NCBI RefSeq assembly: GCF_016904955.1 | Contig: NZ_JADIKE010000039.1 | Location: forward strand, 310,001-374,000 | Origin: Dyella flava | GTDB lineage: Bacteria > Pseudomonadota > Gammaproteobacteria > Xanthomonadales > Rhodanobacteraceae | Length of the DNA: 64,000 bases | Direction: 5' to 3' | In this document: in pieces, positions 52,084-60,685 of the stretch | Layout of the letters: each line of letters begins with the position of its first letter | Position numbering within the stretch: position 1 is the stretch's first letter | The notes under the pieces: model-generated | What the model saw: only the letters and a program-made list of their open reading frames with translations | Database searches by the model: none | Told to the model about the DNA's origin: nothing | Position numbers and translations under genes: made by a program

Positions 52084-52118
52084 CGCGGGATTTCCACTGG
52101 ACTTGTTTGATTGTCTCT

Positions 52119-52147
52119 CTCGTCGCCCCGGCCGTCGCCGGGACGAC
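52119..52147. repeat. Short hairpin of the family A repeat after prmB
   Basis: CTCGTCGCCCCGGCCG/CGCCGGGACGACG pairs nearly fully around a short loop. It looks like a collapsed family A palindrome in which the two arms meet. It lies 36 bases after the prmB stop and 33 before the GNAT ATG. Confidence 0.6.
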
Positions 52148-52179
52148 GAAGGCAGCCTGCGGTTCAAGCGGAGTTATCC

Positions 52180-52731
52180 ATGGAAATGATCACAGCACGA
52201 CTGCGCCTGGATGCGTTGCGCGAAAGCGACGTGGATACATTCTTCCGCTACCGCTCTGATCCCTCCGTCGCGCGCTATCAAGGCTGGTGGCCTGCCTCCA
52301 GCGACGAGGCGCTGGGCTTCATCGTGTCCCAGCAACAGGCGTCGCTGGACATTCCCGACAGCTGGCTGCAGTTTGCCATCCGTCTGTCTGCGGACGGCTG
52401 CCTGATTGGCGATCTCGGCTTGCACCTGCCTGCCGATGCCGACGGCTCGTATGAATTCGGCATCACCATCGCGCCGGCTCACCAGGGCAAGGGCTACGCC
52501 CGCGAAGCCGTGGCAGCGTTGTTCGATTTGCTCTTTCGCGGCTTGGGCGCGCATCGCGTGTATGCGTCGATCGATCCCCGCAACGTGGCCAGCGCCGCCT
52601 TGCTGCGCTCGCTGGGCATGCGTCAGGAAGCCCATTTTCGGGAAAGCCTGAAGCTGCGCGGGGAATGGGTGGACGATGTAATCCATGCATTGCTGGCAAG
52701 GGAATGGGCGGGCGCTGACATGCATCCCTAG
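52180..52731 (+). CDS. GNAT-family acetyltransferase (RimJ/RimL type)
   Basis: The 183-residue protein is an acetyl-CoA-dependent N-acetyltransferase: ITARLRLDALRESDVDTFFR at the start, YEFGITIAPAHQGKGYAREA for acetyl-CoA (Q/R-x-x-G-x-G/A), and HRVYASIDPRNVASAALLRS LGM near the end, as in RimJ-like enzymes. The start at 52180 has GCGGAG 7 bases before it. The upstream frame to 52111 is repeat-derived (it passes through the hairpin at 52119-52147) and not part of the protein. The acceptor is unknown. Confidence 0.88.
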   Translation: MEMITARLRLDALRESDVDTFFRYRSDPSVARYQGWWPASSDEALGFIVSQQQASLDIPDSWLQFAIRLSADGCLIGDLGLHLPADADGSYEFGITIAPAHQGKGYAREAVAALFDLLFRGLGAHRVYASIDPRNVASAALLRSLGMRQEAHFRESLKLRGEWVDDVIHALLAREWAGADMHP

Positions 52732-52840
52732 GGCATCATCCATTCAGGCGTGGCAAGATGGGACATTGTCCGGGCCGTTTGCATGCAGCGCGGTCCACCA
52801 AGGGCGATATGCCAATCCCCCATCGCTAATGGTCCTCCTC

Positions 52841-53929
52841 GTGTCCAGCAATTCCACCGGCAAGTTATTTACCGTCACGACCTTCGGCGAAAGCCACGGC
52901 CCGGCGATTGGCTGCGTCATTGATGGGTGCCCGCCGGGTTTGCCTATCGATGCCGAGGAGTTTCGTACCGACCTGGAACGCCGTGCCACCGGCCGCAGCC
53001 GTCACACCTCGCAGCGCCGCGAGGCGGACGAGGTGGAGATTCTGTCTGGGGTGTACCAGGGCCGGACCACCGGTACACCGATCGCGCTCCTGATCCGTAA
53101 CACCGATCAGCGCAGCAAGGATTACGGCGATATCGCCGATACCTTCCGCCCGGGCCACGCCGACTACACCTACTGGCAGAAATACGGCATTCGCGATCCG
53201 CGTGGCGGCGGCCGTTCTTCCGCGCGCGAAACCACCATGCGCGTAGCGGCGGCGGTGATCGCCAAGAAGTGGCTGGCGGAGCGCTACGGCGTGCGCGTGC
53301 GTGGCTATCTGGTCCAGCTCGGCGAGGTTACACCGGAGGGTTTCGATTGGAACGCGGTCGAGCAGAATCCGTTCTTCTGGCCGCATGAAGCACAGGTGCC
53401 GGCGCTGGAGGCATACATGGATGCGCTGCGCAAATCCGGCGACTCGGTCGGCGCGCGCGTGAACGTCGAGGCCGACGGCGTGCCGCCGGGTTGGGGCGAG
53501 CCCATCTACGGCAAGCTGGATGGAGACCTTGCTGCCGCCCTGATGTCGATCAATGCCGTCAAAGGTGTGGAGATCGGGGACGGCTTCGATGCGGTAACCC
53601 AGCGTGGCAGCCAGCATCGCGACGAAATGCATATGGACGGCTTTACGTCCAATCATGCGGGTGGCATCCTTGGCGGGATCAGCACGGGTCAGGTAGTGCG
53701 GGCATCCATTGCACTCAAGCCCACGTCGAGCATCCTGATTCCCGGCCATAGCGTGAACCTGGCCGGCGAACCGGTCGAGGTGGTGACCAAGGGACGCCAC
53801 GACCCGTGCGTTGGGATCCGCGCCACGCCTATTGCCGAGGCGATGATGGCCCTGGTGCTGATGGATCATGCTTTGCGTCATCGTGCACAGTGCGCTGACG
53901 TGGGCGAGATAAAACCGCGTATTAGCTAA
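52841..53929 (+). CDS. aroC: Chorismate synthase
   Basis: AroC makes chorismate, the last shikimate pathway step, with reduced FMN. The 362-residue protein has the signature GESHGPAIGCVIDGCPPGLP, the Arg-rich FMN/substrate loops (RRATGRSRHTSQRREADEVE), GRSSARETTMRVAAAVIAKK and RATPIAEAMMALVLMDHAL. The start at 52841 (GTG, SSNSTGKLFTVTTFGESHG) aligns with the family, ahead of the ATG at 52829, which would add four residues. Neither has a good ribosome site. Product chorismate feeds trp genes further along the window. Confidence 0.96.
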   Translation: MSSNSTGKLFTVTTFGESHGPAIGCVIDGCPPGLPIDAEEFRTDLERRATGRSRHTSQRREADEVEILSGVYQGRTTGTPIALLIRNTDQRSKDYGDIADTFRPGHADYTYWQKYGIRDPRGGGRSSARETTMRVAAAVIAKKWLAERYGVRVRGYLVQLGEVTPEGFDWNAVEQNPFFWPHEAQVPALEAYMDALRKSGDSVGARVNVEADGVPPGWGEPIYGKLDGDLAAALMSINAVKGVEIGDGFDAVTQRGSQHRDEMHMDGFTSNHAGGILGGISTGQVVRASIALKPTSSILIPGHSVNLAGEPVEVVTKGRHDPCVGIRATPIAEAMMALVLMDHALRHRAQCADVGEIKPRIS

Positions 53930-54079
53930 TGGATTTCACTTCCTCCCTTGCGGGTCCATGAGGGACTGCCTTCGGGTCGCGGGGAGGGTTAGGGCGGGGC
54001 AGGCGAGCCGGGCGCTGAATCTGCGCAAGTCTCGCCGGCTCTGCCGTGAGCAGCTCGACGCTGCTCTCTGTCGGTAACG

Positions 54080-55096
54080 ATGATGACCAAGCAACAAAGC
54101 GTCTGGGTTTCTCGCCCGCTATTTCCAGAAGTGCTGGCCAGCCTGGCGCAGTACGTCGACGTGCGCGTGGAAACCAAAGAAGCCAAGCGGACGCAGGCGC
54201 AACTGCGTGCCAAGCTGGCCGATGTCGATGGCGCGATCGTCGGTTTGAGCGATCGTGTCGATGCGTCCGTGGTGGCGGGCAACCGTCGCCTGCGCGCGAT
54301 TGCGAACCTCGGAGTGGGTTACAACAATCTTGATCTGGCTGCGTTGACCGCGGCTGGCATCCTGGCGACCAATACACCGGATGTGCTGACCCAGACCGTC
54401 GCTGATTACGCGTGGGCCTTGCTGCTTGCGGCAGCGAGGCGGGTGAACAGCGCCGAGCGCTGGCTGCGTGCCGGGCGCTGGCGTGGCGGCATGCGTTTCG
54501 ATGATTGGCTGGGTCTGGATGTGCACGGCAAGACGCTGGGCATACTCGGGATGGGGCGCATCGGTCAGGCCGTGGCGCGCCGGGCCAGTGGCTTCGATAT
54601 GTCGGTGATCTATCACAATCGCTCGCGTCTGCCCGAGGCGGCCGAGCGCGAATACCGTGCTGTCTGGGTCGACAAAGCCGAACTGCTGCAGCAGGCGGAT
54701 CATCTGGTGCTGGTGCTGCCCTACACGGCGCAGAGCCATCATGCGATCGGCGCGGCAGAGCTGGCGCAGATGAAGCGCTCGGCGGTGCTGGTGAATATTG
54801 CGCGCGGAGGCATCGTCGATGATGTGGCCCTGGCTGCGGCCCTGCGCGAAGGGCGCCTGGCTGCCGCCGGGCTGGATGTGTTCGAGGGCGAGCCGGCGGT
54901 GAACCCGGCGCTGCGCGAACTCGAGAACGCCGTGCTCAGCCCGCATATCGCCAGCGCCAGCGCCGATACGCGCCGCGCGATGGCTCAACTGGCAGCCGAT
55001 AATCTGCTGGCCGCATTGGGCCATGGTCCCCGTGCGGGCCATCCGCCGTCGCTGCTGAATCCCCAGGTAGTCGGGCGGCATGCAGGTGAAACGTGA
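54080..55096 (+). CDS. D-2-hydroxyacid dehydrogenase (GhrB-like glyoxylate/hydroxypyruvate reductase)
   Basis: The 338-residue NAD(P)H-dependent enzyme has the Rossmann motif LGILGMGRIGQAVARRASG and the catalytic residues of the family: Arg in LVNIARGGIVDDVALAAAL, Glu in GLDVFEGEPAVNPALREL, His in VLSPHIASASADTRRAMA. The Arg-Glu-His set is complete. IANLGVGYNNLDLAALTAAG and the overall length match glyoxylate/2-ketogluconate reductases. Exact substrate cannot be read. It starts with MM (ATG at 54080 or 54083). It is a single gene between aroC and the asd leader. Confidence 0.92.
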   Translation: MMTKQQSVWVSRPLFPEVLASLAQYVDVRVETKEAKRTQAQLRAKLADVDGAIVGLSDRVDASVVAGNRRLRAIANLGVGYNNLDLAALTAAGILATNTPDVLTQTVADYAWALLLAAARRVNSAERWLRAGRWRGGMRFDDWLGLDVHGKTLGILGMGRIGQAVARRASGFDMSVIYHNRSRLPEAAEREYRAVWVDKAELLQQADHLVLVLPYTAQSHHAIGAAELAQMKRSAVLVNIARGGIVDDVALAAALREGRLAAAGLDVFEGEPAVNPALRELENAVLSPHIASASADTRRAMAQLAADNLLAALGHGPRAGHPPSLLNPQVVGRHAGET

Positions 55097-55190
55097 TATG
55101 CCTCACGTTGATAAGGCTATGTGATGTCGTTCGCGTGCTGCTCGGGCTAGATTTCCCGTTTGGGATGTTGGTGCCGACAGCGAATTACCC

Positions 55191-55265
55191 GCAGACCGTT
55201 TAACCGTCTGCCAGGGCAGGCCACGGATGGCCTGCCGTGAATCAAGCTCCGTTAGGTGCTTGATT
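55191..55265 (+). other. Three tandem hairpins, candidate structured leader of asd
   Basis: GCAGAC/GTCTGC (55191-55211), GGCAGGCCA-CGGA-TGGCCTGCC (55215-55236) and AATCAAGC/GCTTGATT (55240-55265) follow one another with only a few bases between. The third is followed by TTGTCGG, a short T run. They lie 100 bases before the asd ATG. No known riboswitch consensus is recognised. Confidence 0.5.
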
Positions 55266-55365
55266 TGTCGGAGCCGAGTTCGGACCAGTGCTGACTTCGG
55301 CGGGTTGGGAAGCGCGGGAAAGCCATTCTCAACATTCAGCTAACTCCCCTGACAAGTGACCCGAG

Positions 55366-56394
55366 ATGAGTAAGAAGAGTAGTTACAAGGTAGCCATGGT
55401 AGGTGCGACTGGCGCTGTCGGTGAAACGCTGCTGGGCATCCTGGCGCAGCGCGAATTTCCGGTCAGCGAGCTGGTGCCGTTGGCCAGTGAGCGTTCGGCG
55501 GGCGGCAAGGTGGAGTTCGCCGGCAAACAGATCACCGTGAAGAACCTGGCCGACTACGACTTCAGCGGCGTGGATATCGCCTTCTTCTCGGCCGGCGGTT
55601 CAATCAGCCGCGCGCACGCCCCGCGTGCGGCGGAAGCGGGTGCGGTGGTGATCGATAACACCTCCGAATTCCGCTATCAGGACGATATTCCGCTGGTGGT
55701 GAGCGAAGTGAACCCGCATGCCATCGCGCAATACACTCAGCGCGGCATCATCGCCAACCCCAACTGCTCCACCATGCAGATGCTGGTGGCGCTGGCGCCG
55801 ATTCATCGTGCCGTGGGCATCGAGCGCATCAACGTCGCCACGTATCAATCGGTATCCGGCGCCGGGCGTTCGGGCATGGAAGAGCTGGGCAAGCAGACCG
55901 CTGCGCTGCTTAACTTCCAGGATGTGGAAAAGTCCAAGTTCCCCAAGCAGATCGCCTTCAACGTCATTCCGCACATCGACGAATTCCAGGCCAACGGCTA
56001 CACCAAGGAAGAGATGAAGATGGTGTGGGAGACGCGCAAGATCCTGGAGGACGAGTCGATCCAGGTGAATCCCACCGCCGTGCGCGTGCCGGTGTTCTAT
56101 GGCCATGCCGAAGCCGTGCATATCGAAACCCGCGACAAGATCAGCGCCGAACAGGCGCGTGAGTTGCTGGAAAACGCCGAGGGCGTGGTGGTGCAGGACG
56201 AGCGCAAGCCGGGCGGCTACCCCACGCCGGTGGGCGATGCGGCCGGTCAGGACCCGGTTTTCGTGGGGCGCATTCGCGAGGACATCTCGCATGACCGCGG
56301 TCTGGATCTGTGGATCGTGGCGGACAACATCCGTAAGGGTGCGGCGCTCAACGCCGTGCAGATTGCCGAGTTACTGATCGAGGATTACCTGTAA
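55366..56394 (+). CDS. asd: Aspartate-semialdehyde dehydrogenase
   Basis: Asd reduces aspartyl phosphate to the semialdehyde, the branch point to lysine, diaminopimelate, methionine and threonine. The 342-residue protein has the NADP loop KVAMVGATGAVGETLLGIL, the catalytic Cys134 in IIANPNCSTMQMLVAL, the substrate Arg/His region VPVFYGHAEAVHIETR, and SVSGAGRSGMEELGKQ. It belongs to the group with shorter loops (as in Pseudomonas and Vibrio Asd2) rather than the E. coli type. It begins 100 bases after the three-hairpin leader and is coupled to the next small gene (TAATG). Confidence 0.96.
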   Translation: MSKKSSYKVAMVGATGAVGETLLGILAQREFPVSELVPLASERSAGGKVEFAGKQITVKNLADYDFSGVDIAFFSAGGSISRAHAPRAAEAGAVVIDNTSEFRYQDDIPLVVSEVNPHAIAQYTQRGIIANPNCSTMQMLVALAPIHRAVGIERINVATYQSVSGAGRSGMEELGKQTAALLNFQDVEKSKFPKQIAFNVIPHIDEFQANGYTKEEMKMVWETRKILEDESIQVNPTAVRVPVFYGHAEAVHIETRDKISAEQARELLENAEGVVVQDERKPGGYPTPVGDAAGQDPVFVGRIREDISHDRGLDLWIVADNIRKGAALNAVQIAELLIEDYL

Positions 56395-56678
56395 TGCAAC
56401 GTATTGCGCTGGTTCTTGCGGGTGGCCTGCTGGTTTCAGGGGCTGCCTGGGCCGCTCCGCCGTCCGCCACCCCCAGCTCACCGGCATTGACCGGCATGAA
56501 CCAGCGCATCGCCAGGCATCAGGCCGAGGTCGACCATTTGCAGAAAGATGTGGGCCAGCAGGAGACGGCCAGCCAGCAGGCCGCGGCACGCCTGCAACAA
56601 CAGGACCGTACCATTGCCGAGCTGCGGCAGCAGCTCAAGGCTACCCAGCAAACCAAGGGATCGGCGACCGGGCATTGA
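56394..56678 (+). CDS. Small secreted coiled-coil protein
   Basis: The 94-residue protein has a signal peptide (MQRIALVLAGGLLVSGAAWA, cleavage near AWA/APP). A heptad-rich helix follows (RIARHQAEVDHLQKDVGQQE; RLQQQDRTIAELRQQLKATQ). Its ATG uses the last base of the asd stop codon (TAATG), so it is coupled to asd. The family is unknown. Its place between asd and fimV hints at a periplasmic role, possibly with FimV or the cell wall, but this is only from position. It is not long enough to compare further. Confidence 0.65.
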   Translation: MQRIALVLAGGLLVSGAAWAAPPSATPSSPALTGMNQRIARHQAEVDHLQKDVGQQETASQQAAARLQQQDRTIAELRQQLKATQQTKGSATGH

Positions 56679-56765
56679 CGGCCGTCACGTCCGGCAAAAA
56701 AATCGGCCATGGAGAGGGCCGACAAACCAAATCTGGTATTGTTGATTGACGTTTATCTAACTAAA

Positions 56766-56810
56766 GTGACGCCTTCCAAGAGGAAGTCACCGCAACCTGC
56801 GGTGATTTTT
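56766..56810 (+). terminator. Candidate attenuator before fimV: two competing hairpins and a T-tract
   Basis: TCACCGCA-ACC-TGCGGTGA followed by TTTTT (56787-56810) is a textbook terminator. Its left arm shares TCAC (56787-56790) with an earlier stem, GTGA...CTTCC-AAGA-GGAAGTCAC (56766-56790). The two hairpins cannot form together. The T-tract ends 36 bases before the fimV ATG. It may also simply end the asd transcript. Confidence 0.6.
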
Positions 56811-56846
56811 GAGTAAAGCGTCCGGGTTGTCTCGGGGGAGCACGCG

Positions 56847-59153
56847 ATGAATCGTTCGTTGAAGCTGTCGATACTGATGGCGCTTGCGCTGGGCAGCACT
56901 CAGGCGGCGGCCGTGGAGTTGGGCCAGGCGCACGTCAAGTCGGCGCTGGGCCAGCCACTGCTGGTGGAAATTCCCGTCACCCAGGCCACACAGGCTGAAC
57001 TGCAAACCCTCGGCGCCCAGCTGGCTTCGAACGATGCCTTTGCCAAGGTGGGCGGTGAACGCCCCTCCGTCGCGCTGCAGTTCAATGTCGTGGACGAGGC
57101 TGGTCACAAGGTGATTCGCATCACCAGCAGTGCTCCGGTGGACGATCCCTATCTTGACCTGCTGGTGGAAGTAACCAGCACCACCGGCAGCAGCGTGCGT
57201 GAGTTCGCCATCCTGCTTGACCCGCCGGGCAAGTTCGAGCAACAGGCTGCGGCGAGCAGCGCGCCGACTCGTCGGCGTGCGCCAGTCACCAGCGCTTCGG
57301 CGCCGGCTGGCGAAACCTCCGCGCCGGCACCGCGCGAGACCGCCGCAGCGCCATCCCATCATGCTGTGGCTGTCACCAATGGCCAGTTCGGTCCGGTGGA
57401 AAAGGGAACGTCACTGTCGCATGTAGCGGCTGAAACAGCCCCTGCCGGAGTCGATACCGACCAGATGATGCTGGCGCTGAAGGCAGCCAATCCGGACGCC
57501 TTCTATCGCGACAACATCAATGCCCTGAAGGCGGGCGTGATCCTGCGCGTGCCTTCGCGCGATGACGCGCTGGCGACCGCCGTCGCTGCTGCGACTGCGG
57601 CCGTGCGTCAGCAAAACAGCGATTGGCGCAATGGTACGGTCAGTGCGCCGGTTGCCGTGGCGGCCGGTGGAACGCGCGCCAACGCGTCGGTCGCGCCCAC
57701 CCAGACCAGCAACGCCGACAAGCTGGCGTTGGTGCCGGTGGGCGGCGAAGGTCAGTCTGCGGGCGGCACGAATGGCAAGGGCAACACCGCCATCCGCCAG
57801 GAGCTGCAGCGCAGCCAGGAAACCCTGGCCTCGCTGCAAAAGCAGAGCGACGATCTGAAGTCGCGCCTGAAGGACCTGGAAGATATCAACGGCAAGAATC
57901 AGCGCCTGTTGTCGCTCAAAGACAATGAAATCGCGGATTTGCAGAAGCAGCTTGCCGATGCACGCAAGGCTGCGGGCATGCCGCCTGCACCGGCTGCGGC
58001 AGTCCCCGCGGCTCCCACGGCATCGGCTCCCGCGGCGGTCAAGCCGGCGCAGCCAGTGGCTGCCGCTCCCGCGCCGGCGCAGGTAACCAAGCCGGCCGCC
58101 ACCACGGCGCCGGCCAGCAGCGCGACCGTGCAACACGCTGCGGCAGTTACCACGCCGGTCAATGCGTCGGCCAAGCCGAAGCCAGTCGCTCATCCCCCCG
58201 TGCACCGCGTACCGACGCCGGCCATGGCCGAGCAGCCGTGGTACACACAGACCTGGGCCATGGCGCTTGGCGGCGGTGTCGTTGTGCTTGTGCTGCTGGG
58301 CTTGCTGGCCCGCCGTGGCAAGTCGGGCAGCAAGCCGTCCAAGTCGAAGGCGGATACAGCGGCAAACAAGGGGTCGCTGGCGGATCGCTTCGGCACGGTC
58401 GACGTCGATAGTCTGGGCGGCATGCCGGGTTCCGATCCCGATCAGGATGAACTGCTCGACCAGCTTGCCGAACAGCCGGACGACATCGACCTGCACCTGG
58501 AACTGGTCAGCCTTTACTACACCCGCCGCGACGTCGAACATTTCGAGGCCGCCGCCGAAGCCATGCACGCTCACATCACCGATCCGAGCCAGCCGGAATG
58601 GCAGGATGTGGTGCATATGGGCGAGGACCTGGCTCCGGGCCATCCACTGTTTGCGCACGCCTCCGTGCCGTCGTCGGCGCATGACGAAGCGCCGCTGCAT
58701 CACTTCGATCTGGACAGCTACGGCAGCAGCAAGCCGGCCGAGCCGGAACTGAGCGGCAGCAAGCAGGCGCCGCCGCCGCTGCCGTCCAAGGTCAGCGAAT
58801 ACCATTTCGACTTCGACCTTACGCCGCATCAGGCGGAGTCGGCCACGCAGGTGGCCAGTCATTCGCCGTCGACTGCCAAGCAGGATGTGGAGGAAGAACC
58901 GCTTTCGTGGAAGTTCGACGAGCCGTCGGAGACCGCGCACGAAGTTGAGCATGAAGCTGCGCACGCCGCTGTCCAGGAAGAGGATTTCGGCGAGCTGCAT
59001 GACGATCCGGTCGACACCAAGCTGGATCTGGCCCGCGCCTACCTCGACATGGGCGATCCGGACGGCGCCCGCGCCATGCTGGAAGAGGTGCTGCACGAGG
59101 GTACCCAGATACAGAAGGATGTGGCGCTGACCCTGATGGCCAAGATCCGCTGA
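56847..59153 (+). CDS. fimV: FimV-like type IV pilus assembly and polarity protein
   Basis: FimV is a peptidoglycan-binding inner membrane protein that organises type IV pilus and secretion systems and cAMP-linked polar functions. The 768-residue protein has a signal peptide (MNRSLKLSILMALALGSTQA), the conserved N-terminal domain (LGQPLLVEIPVTQATQAELQ) and LysM-like segment NPDAFYRDNINALKAGVILRVP with a Glu/Gln coiled coil (residues about 315-370). An Ala/Pro-rich linker and a membrane helix near 470-490 (WAMALGGGVVVLVLLGLLAR) follow. The cytoplasmic half is acidic and repeat-like. It ends with the FimV C-terminal motif VDTKLDLARAYLDMGDPDGA and RAMLEEVLHEG. GGGGAG lies 6 bases before the ATG. 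Confidence 0.93.
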   Translation: MNRSLKLSILMALALGSTQAAAVELGQAHVKSALGQPLLVEIPVTQATQAELQTLGAQLASNDAFAKVGGERPSVALQFNVVDEAGHKVIRITSSAPVDDPYLDLLVEVTSTTGSSVREFAILLDPPGKFEQQAAASSAPTRRRAPVTSASAPAGETSAPAPRETAAAPSHHAVAVTNGQFGPVEKGTSLSHVAAETAPAGVDTDQMMLALKAANPDAFYRDNINALKAGVILRVPSRDDALATAVAAATAAVRQQNSDWRNGTVSAPVAVAAGGTRANASVAPTQTSNADKLALVPVGGEGQSAGGTNGKGNTAIRQELQRSQETLASLQKQSDDLKSRLKDLEDINGKNQRLLSLKDNEIADLQKQLADARKAAGMPPAPAAAVPAAPTASAPAAVKPAQPVAAAPAPAQVTKPAATTAPASSATVQHAAAVTTPVNASAKPKPVAHPPVHRVPTPAMAEQPWYTQTWAMALGGGVVVLVLLGLLARRGKSGSKPSKSKADTAANKGSLADRFGTVDVDSLGGMPGSDPDQDELLDQLAEQPDDIDLHLELVSLYYTRRDVEHFEAAAEAMHAHITDPSQPEWQDVVHMGEDLAPGHPLFAHASVPSSAHDEAPLHHFDLDSYGSSKPAEPELSGSKQAPPPLPSKVSEYHFDFDLTPHQAESATQVASHSPSTAKQDVEEEPLSWKFDEPSETAHEVEHEAAHAAVQEEDFGELHDDPVDTKLDLARAYLDMGDPDGARAMLEEVLHEGTQIQKDVALTLMAKIR

Positions 59154-59180
59154 TTGCAGCCACCTTCTGGGCGAGTTCGA

Positions 59181-59214
59181 TCGGGCCGGCTATGCCGGCC
59201 CGATGCTTTTTGAT
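59181..59214 (+). terminator. Rho-independent terminator of fimV
   Basis: TCGGGCCGGC-TAT-GCCGGCCCGA, a 10-base-pair stem, followed by TGCTTTTTG. It lies 28 bases after the fimV stop. Confidence 0.92.
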
Positions 59215-59271
59215 CCTTTGCCGGTGGGCCTAGCTGTTACCCTTATCCGCTTCGCATTCCCCTGAATCACC

Positions 59272-60039
59272 ATGCGCATCGCTCTAGGCATCGAATACGA
59301 CGGCACCGACTTTCTTGGCTGGCAACGGCTGAGTCATGGGGCCAGCGTGCAGGCAAGCCTGGAGCGCGCGCTGTCGTTCGTGGCGGCCGAACCGATCGAA
59401 GTGACGTGTGCCGGCCGTACCGATGCCGGCGTGCATGGCCGGTGTCAGGTGGTCCATTTCGATACCGAGGTCCAGCGCGATATGCGTGGCTGGGTGCTGG
59501 GTGCGTGCTCGAACCTGCCGACCGGAGTGGCCGTGTTGTGGGCGCAACCCGTACCTGATGACTTTCACGCCCGCTTTTCCGCCCGCAGCCGCCGCTATCG
59601 CTACACCATTCTCAATCGCAGCATTCGGCCCGCCTTGGATGCGCGCTATGTCACCTGGGAGCGTCATCCGCTGGATGCAGAGCGCATGCATGCGGCGGCG
59701 CAGGCATTGATCGGAGAACATGATTTCAGCGCCTTCCGCGCGGTGTCGTGCCAGGCAGCGCATGCGCGACGCGAAGTGAAGGCTTTAAAGGTATGGCGTG
59801 AAGGTGCCCACGTCATCGTCGAGATTGAAGCCAACGCCTTTTTGCATCATATGGTGCGTAATATCGTTGGTTCCTTGCTGCCCGTGGGGCGCGGCGAACA
59901 ACCGGTCGATTGGGTCGCGGCCCTGCTGGCCGGACGCAATCGCGAAGTCGCCGGTCCGACCGCGGCGGCTTCGGGCCTTACATTTATCGGTCCACGTTAT
60001 GAGCGGCACTGGAAGCTGCCTGTCGAGGTAAGCGAATGA
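59272..60039 (+). CDS. truA: tRNA pseudouridine(38-40) synthase
   Basis: TruA makes pseudouridine at positions 38-40 of the tRNA anticodon arm. The 255-residue protein has the catalytic Asp51 in VTCAGRTDAGVHGRCQVV, the preceding GIEYDGTDFLGWQRL, and ANAFLHHMVRNIVGSLLPVG near the C-terminus. Length matches E. coli (270). The ATG lies 57 bases after the fimV terminator, so truA has its own promoter. It overlaps trpF by four bases (ATGA), and the truA-trpF pair is usual in this group. Confidence 0.96.
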   Translation: MRIALGIEYDGTDFLGWQRLSHGASVQASLERALSFVAAEPIEVTCAGRTDAGVHGRCQVVHFDTEVQRDMRGWVLGACSNLPTGVAVLWAQPVPDDFHARFSARSRRYRYTILNRSIRPALDARYVTWERHPLDAERMHAAAQALIGEHDFSAFRAVSCQAAHARREVKALKVWREGAHVIVEIEANAFLHHMVRNIVGSLLPVGRGEQPVDWVAALLAGRNREVAGPTAAASGLTFIGPRYERHWKLPVEVSE

Positions 60040-60653
60040 CCCGTATCAAATGTTGCGGCATGACTCGCGTTGAGGATGCGCTGCTGGCAGCGCAACTTGG
60101 CGCCGATGCGATCGGTGTGGTGATGACGGCGCACAGTAAGCGACAGGTGTCGTTGGAGCAGGCAAAGACCATTGTCGATGCCATGCCACCGTTTGTCACG
60201 ACCGTGGTGTTGTGCATGGATGACGACGCCGGCTTCGTGCAGGAAATCATCGACACGGTTCGCCCTTCGCTACTGCAATTCCACGGCACCGAAAGTGATG
60301 AATGGTGCCGACAGTTCGGCCATCCGTACCTGAAGGCGATCGCGATGGGCGAAGGGACCGCCGCCCTTTATCAGCTGCGCGATCATCCGCACGCCGCCGG
60401 TTTGCTGTTGGATGGCCACGGCCTGGGCGAAGCGGGCGGTAGTGGCAAGGTGTTTGATTGGTCGCTGATGCCGCACGATCTGAAGCAGCCGTTGATCCTG
60501 GCTGGCGGCCTGACGCCGGCGAATGTCGCCGAGGCGATTCGTGTTGCACGGCCGTGGGCGGTGGACGTGGCCAGCGGAATCGAGTCCGCGCCGGGCATCA
60601 AGGATCCAGCCAAATTGCGCGACTTCATCGCCGCGGTTCGTGCCACCGCGTAA
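60036..60653 (+). CDS. trpF: Phosphoribosylanthranilate isomerase
   Basis: TrpF catalyses the Amadori rearrangement in tryptophan synthesis. The 205-residue (beta/alpha)8 protein has the general base Cys7 in RIKCCGMTRVEDALLA and the general acid Asp126 in GLLLDGHGLGEAGGSGKVFD. Phosphate-binding LILAGGLTPANVAEAI and AVDVASGIESAPGIKD are present. The segment near residue 28 (GVVMTAHSKRQVSL) differs from the usual SPRYV pattern, keeping only the basic residue. It is the second gene of a truA-trpF pair and is separated from trpBA by the convergent LysR gene, so it is not in one operon with them. Confidence 0.95.
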   Translation: MTRIKCCGMTRVEDALLAAQLGADAIGVVMTAHSKRQVSLEQAKTIVDAMPPFVTTVVLCMDDDAGFVQEIIDTVRPSLLQFHGTESDEWCRQFGHPYLKAIAMGEGTAALYQLRDHPHAAGLLLDGHGLGEAGGSGKVFDWSLMPHDLKQPLILAGGLTPANVAEAIRVARPWAVDVASGIESAPGIKDPAKLRDFIAAVRATA

Positions 60654-60685
60654 ACGCGGTGCCAGGTACAGGTTCGGTTCGGTCA

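Noticed and set aside
52111..52179. Longer N-terminus for the GNAT protein
   Set aside because: The extra codons pass through the family A hairpin and precede a good ribosome site and ATG at 52180.
55191..55365. Lysine riboswitch before asd
   Set aside because: The five-helix junction and its conserved purine bases are not present. Only three simple hairpins are seen.
56679..56846. Cyclic di-GMP (GEMM) riboswitch before fimV
   Set aside because: The leader contains fragments such as GACAAACC, but lacks the GAAA tetraloop and receptor and the GCAAAGCC core in the right order, so it does not match the GEMM-I consensus.
57411..59096. Minus-strand frame opposite fimV
   Set aside because: Arg-rich mirror of the Ala/Pro-rich FimV linker; no start site or motif.
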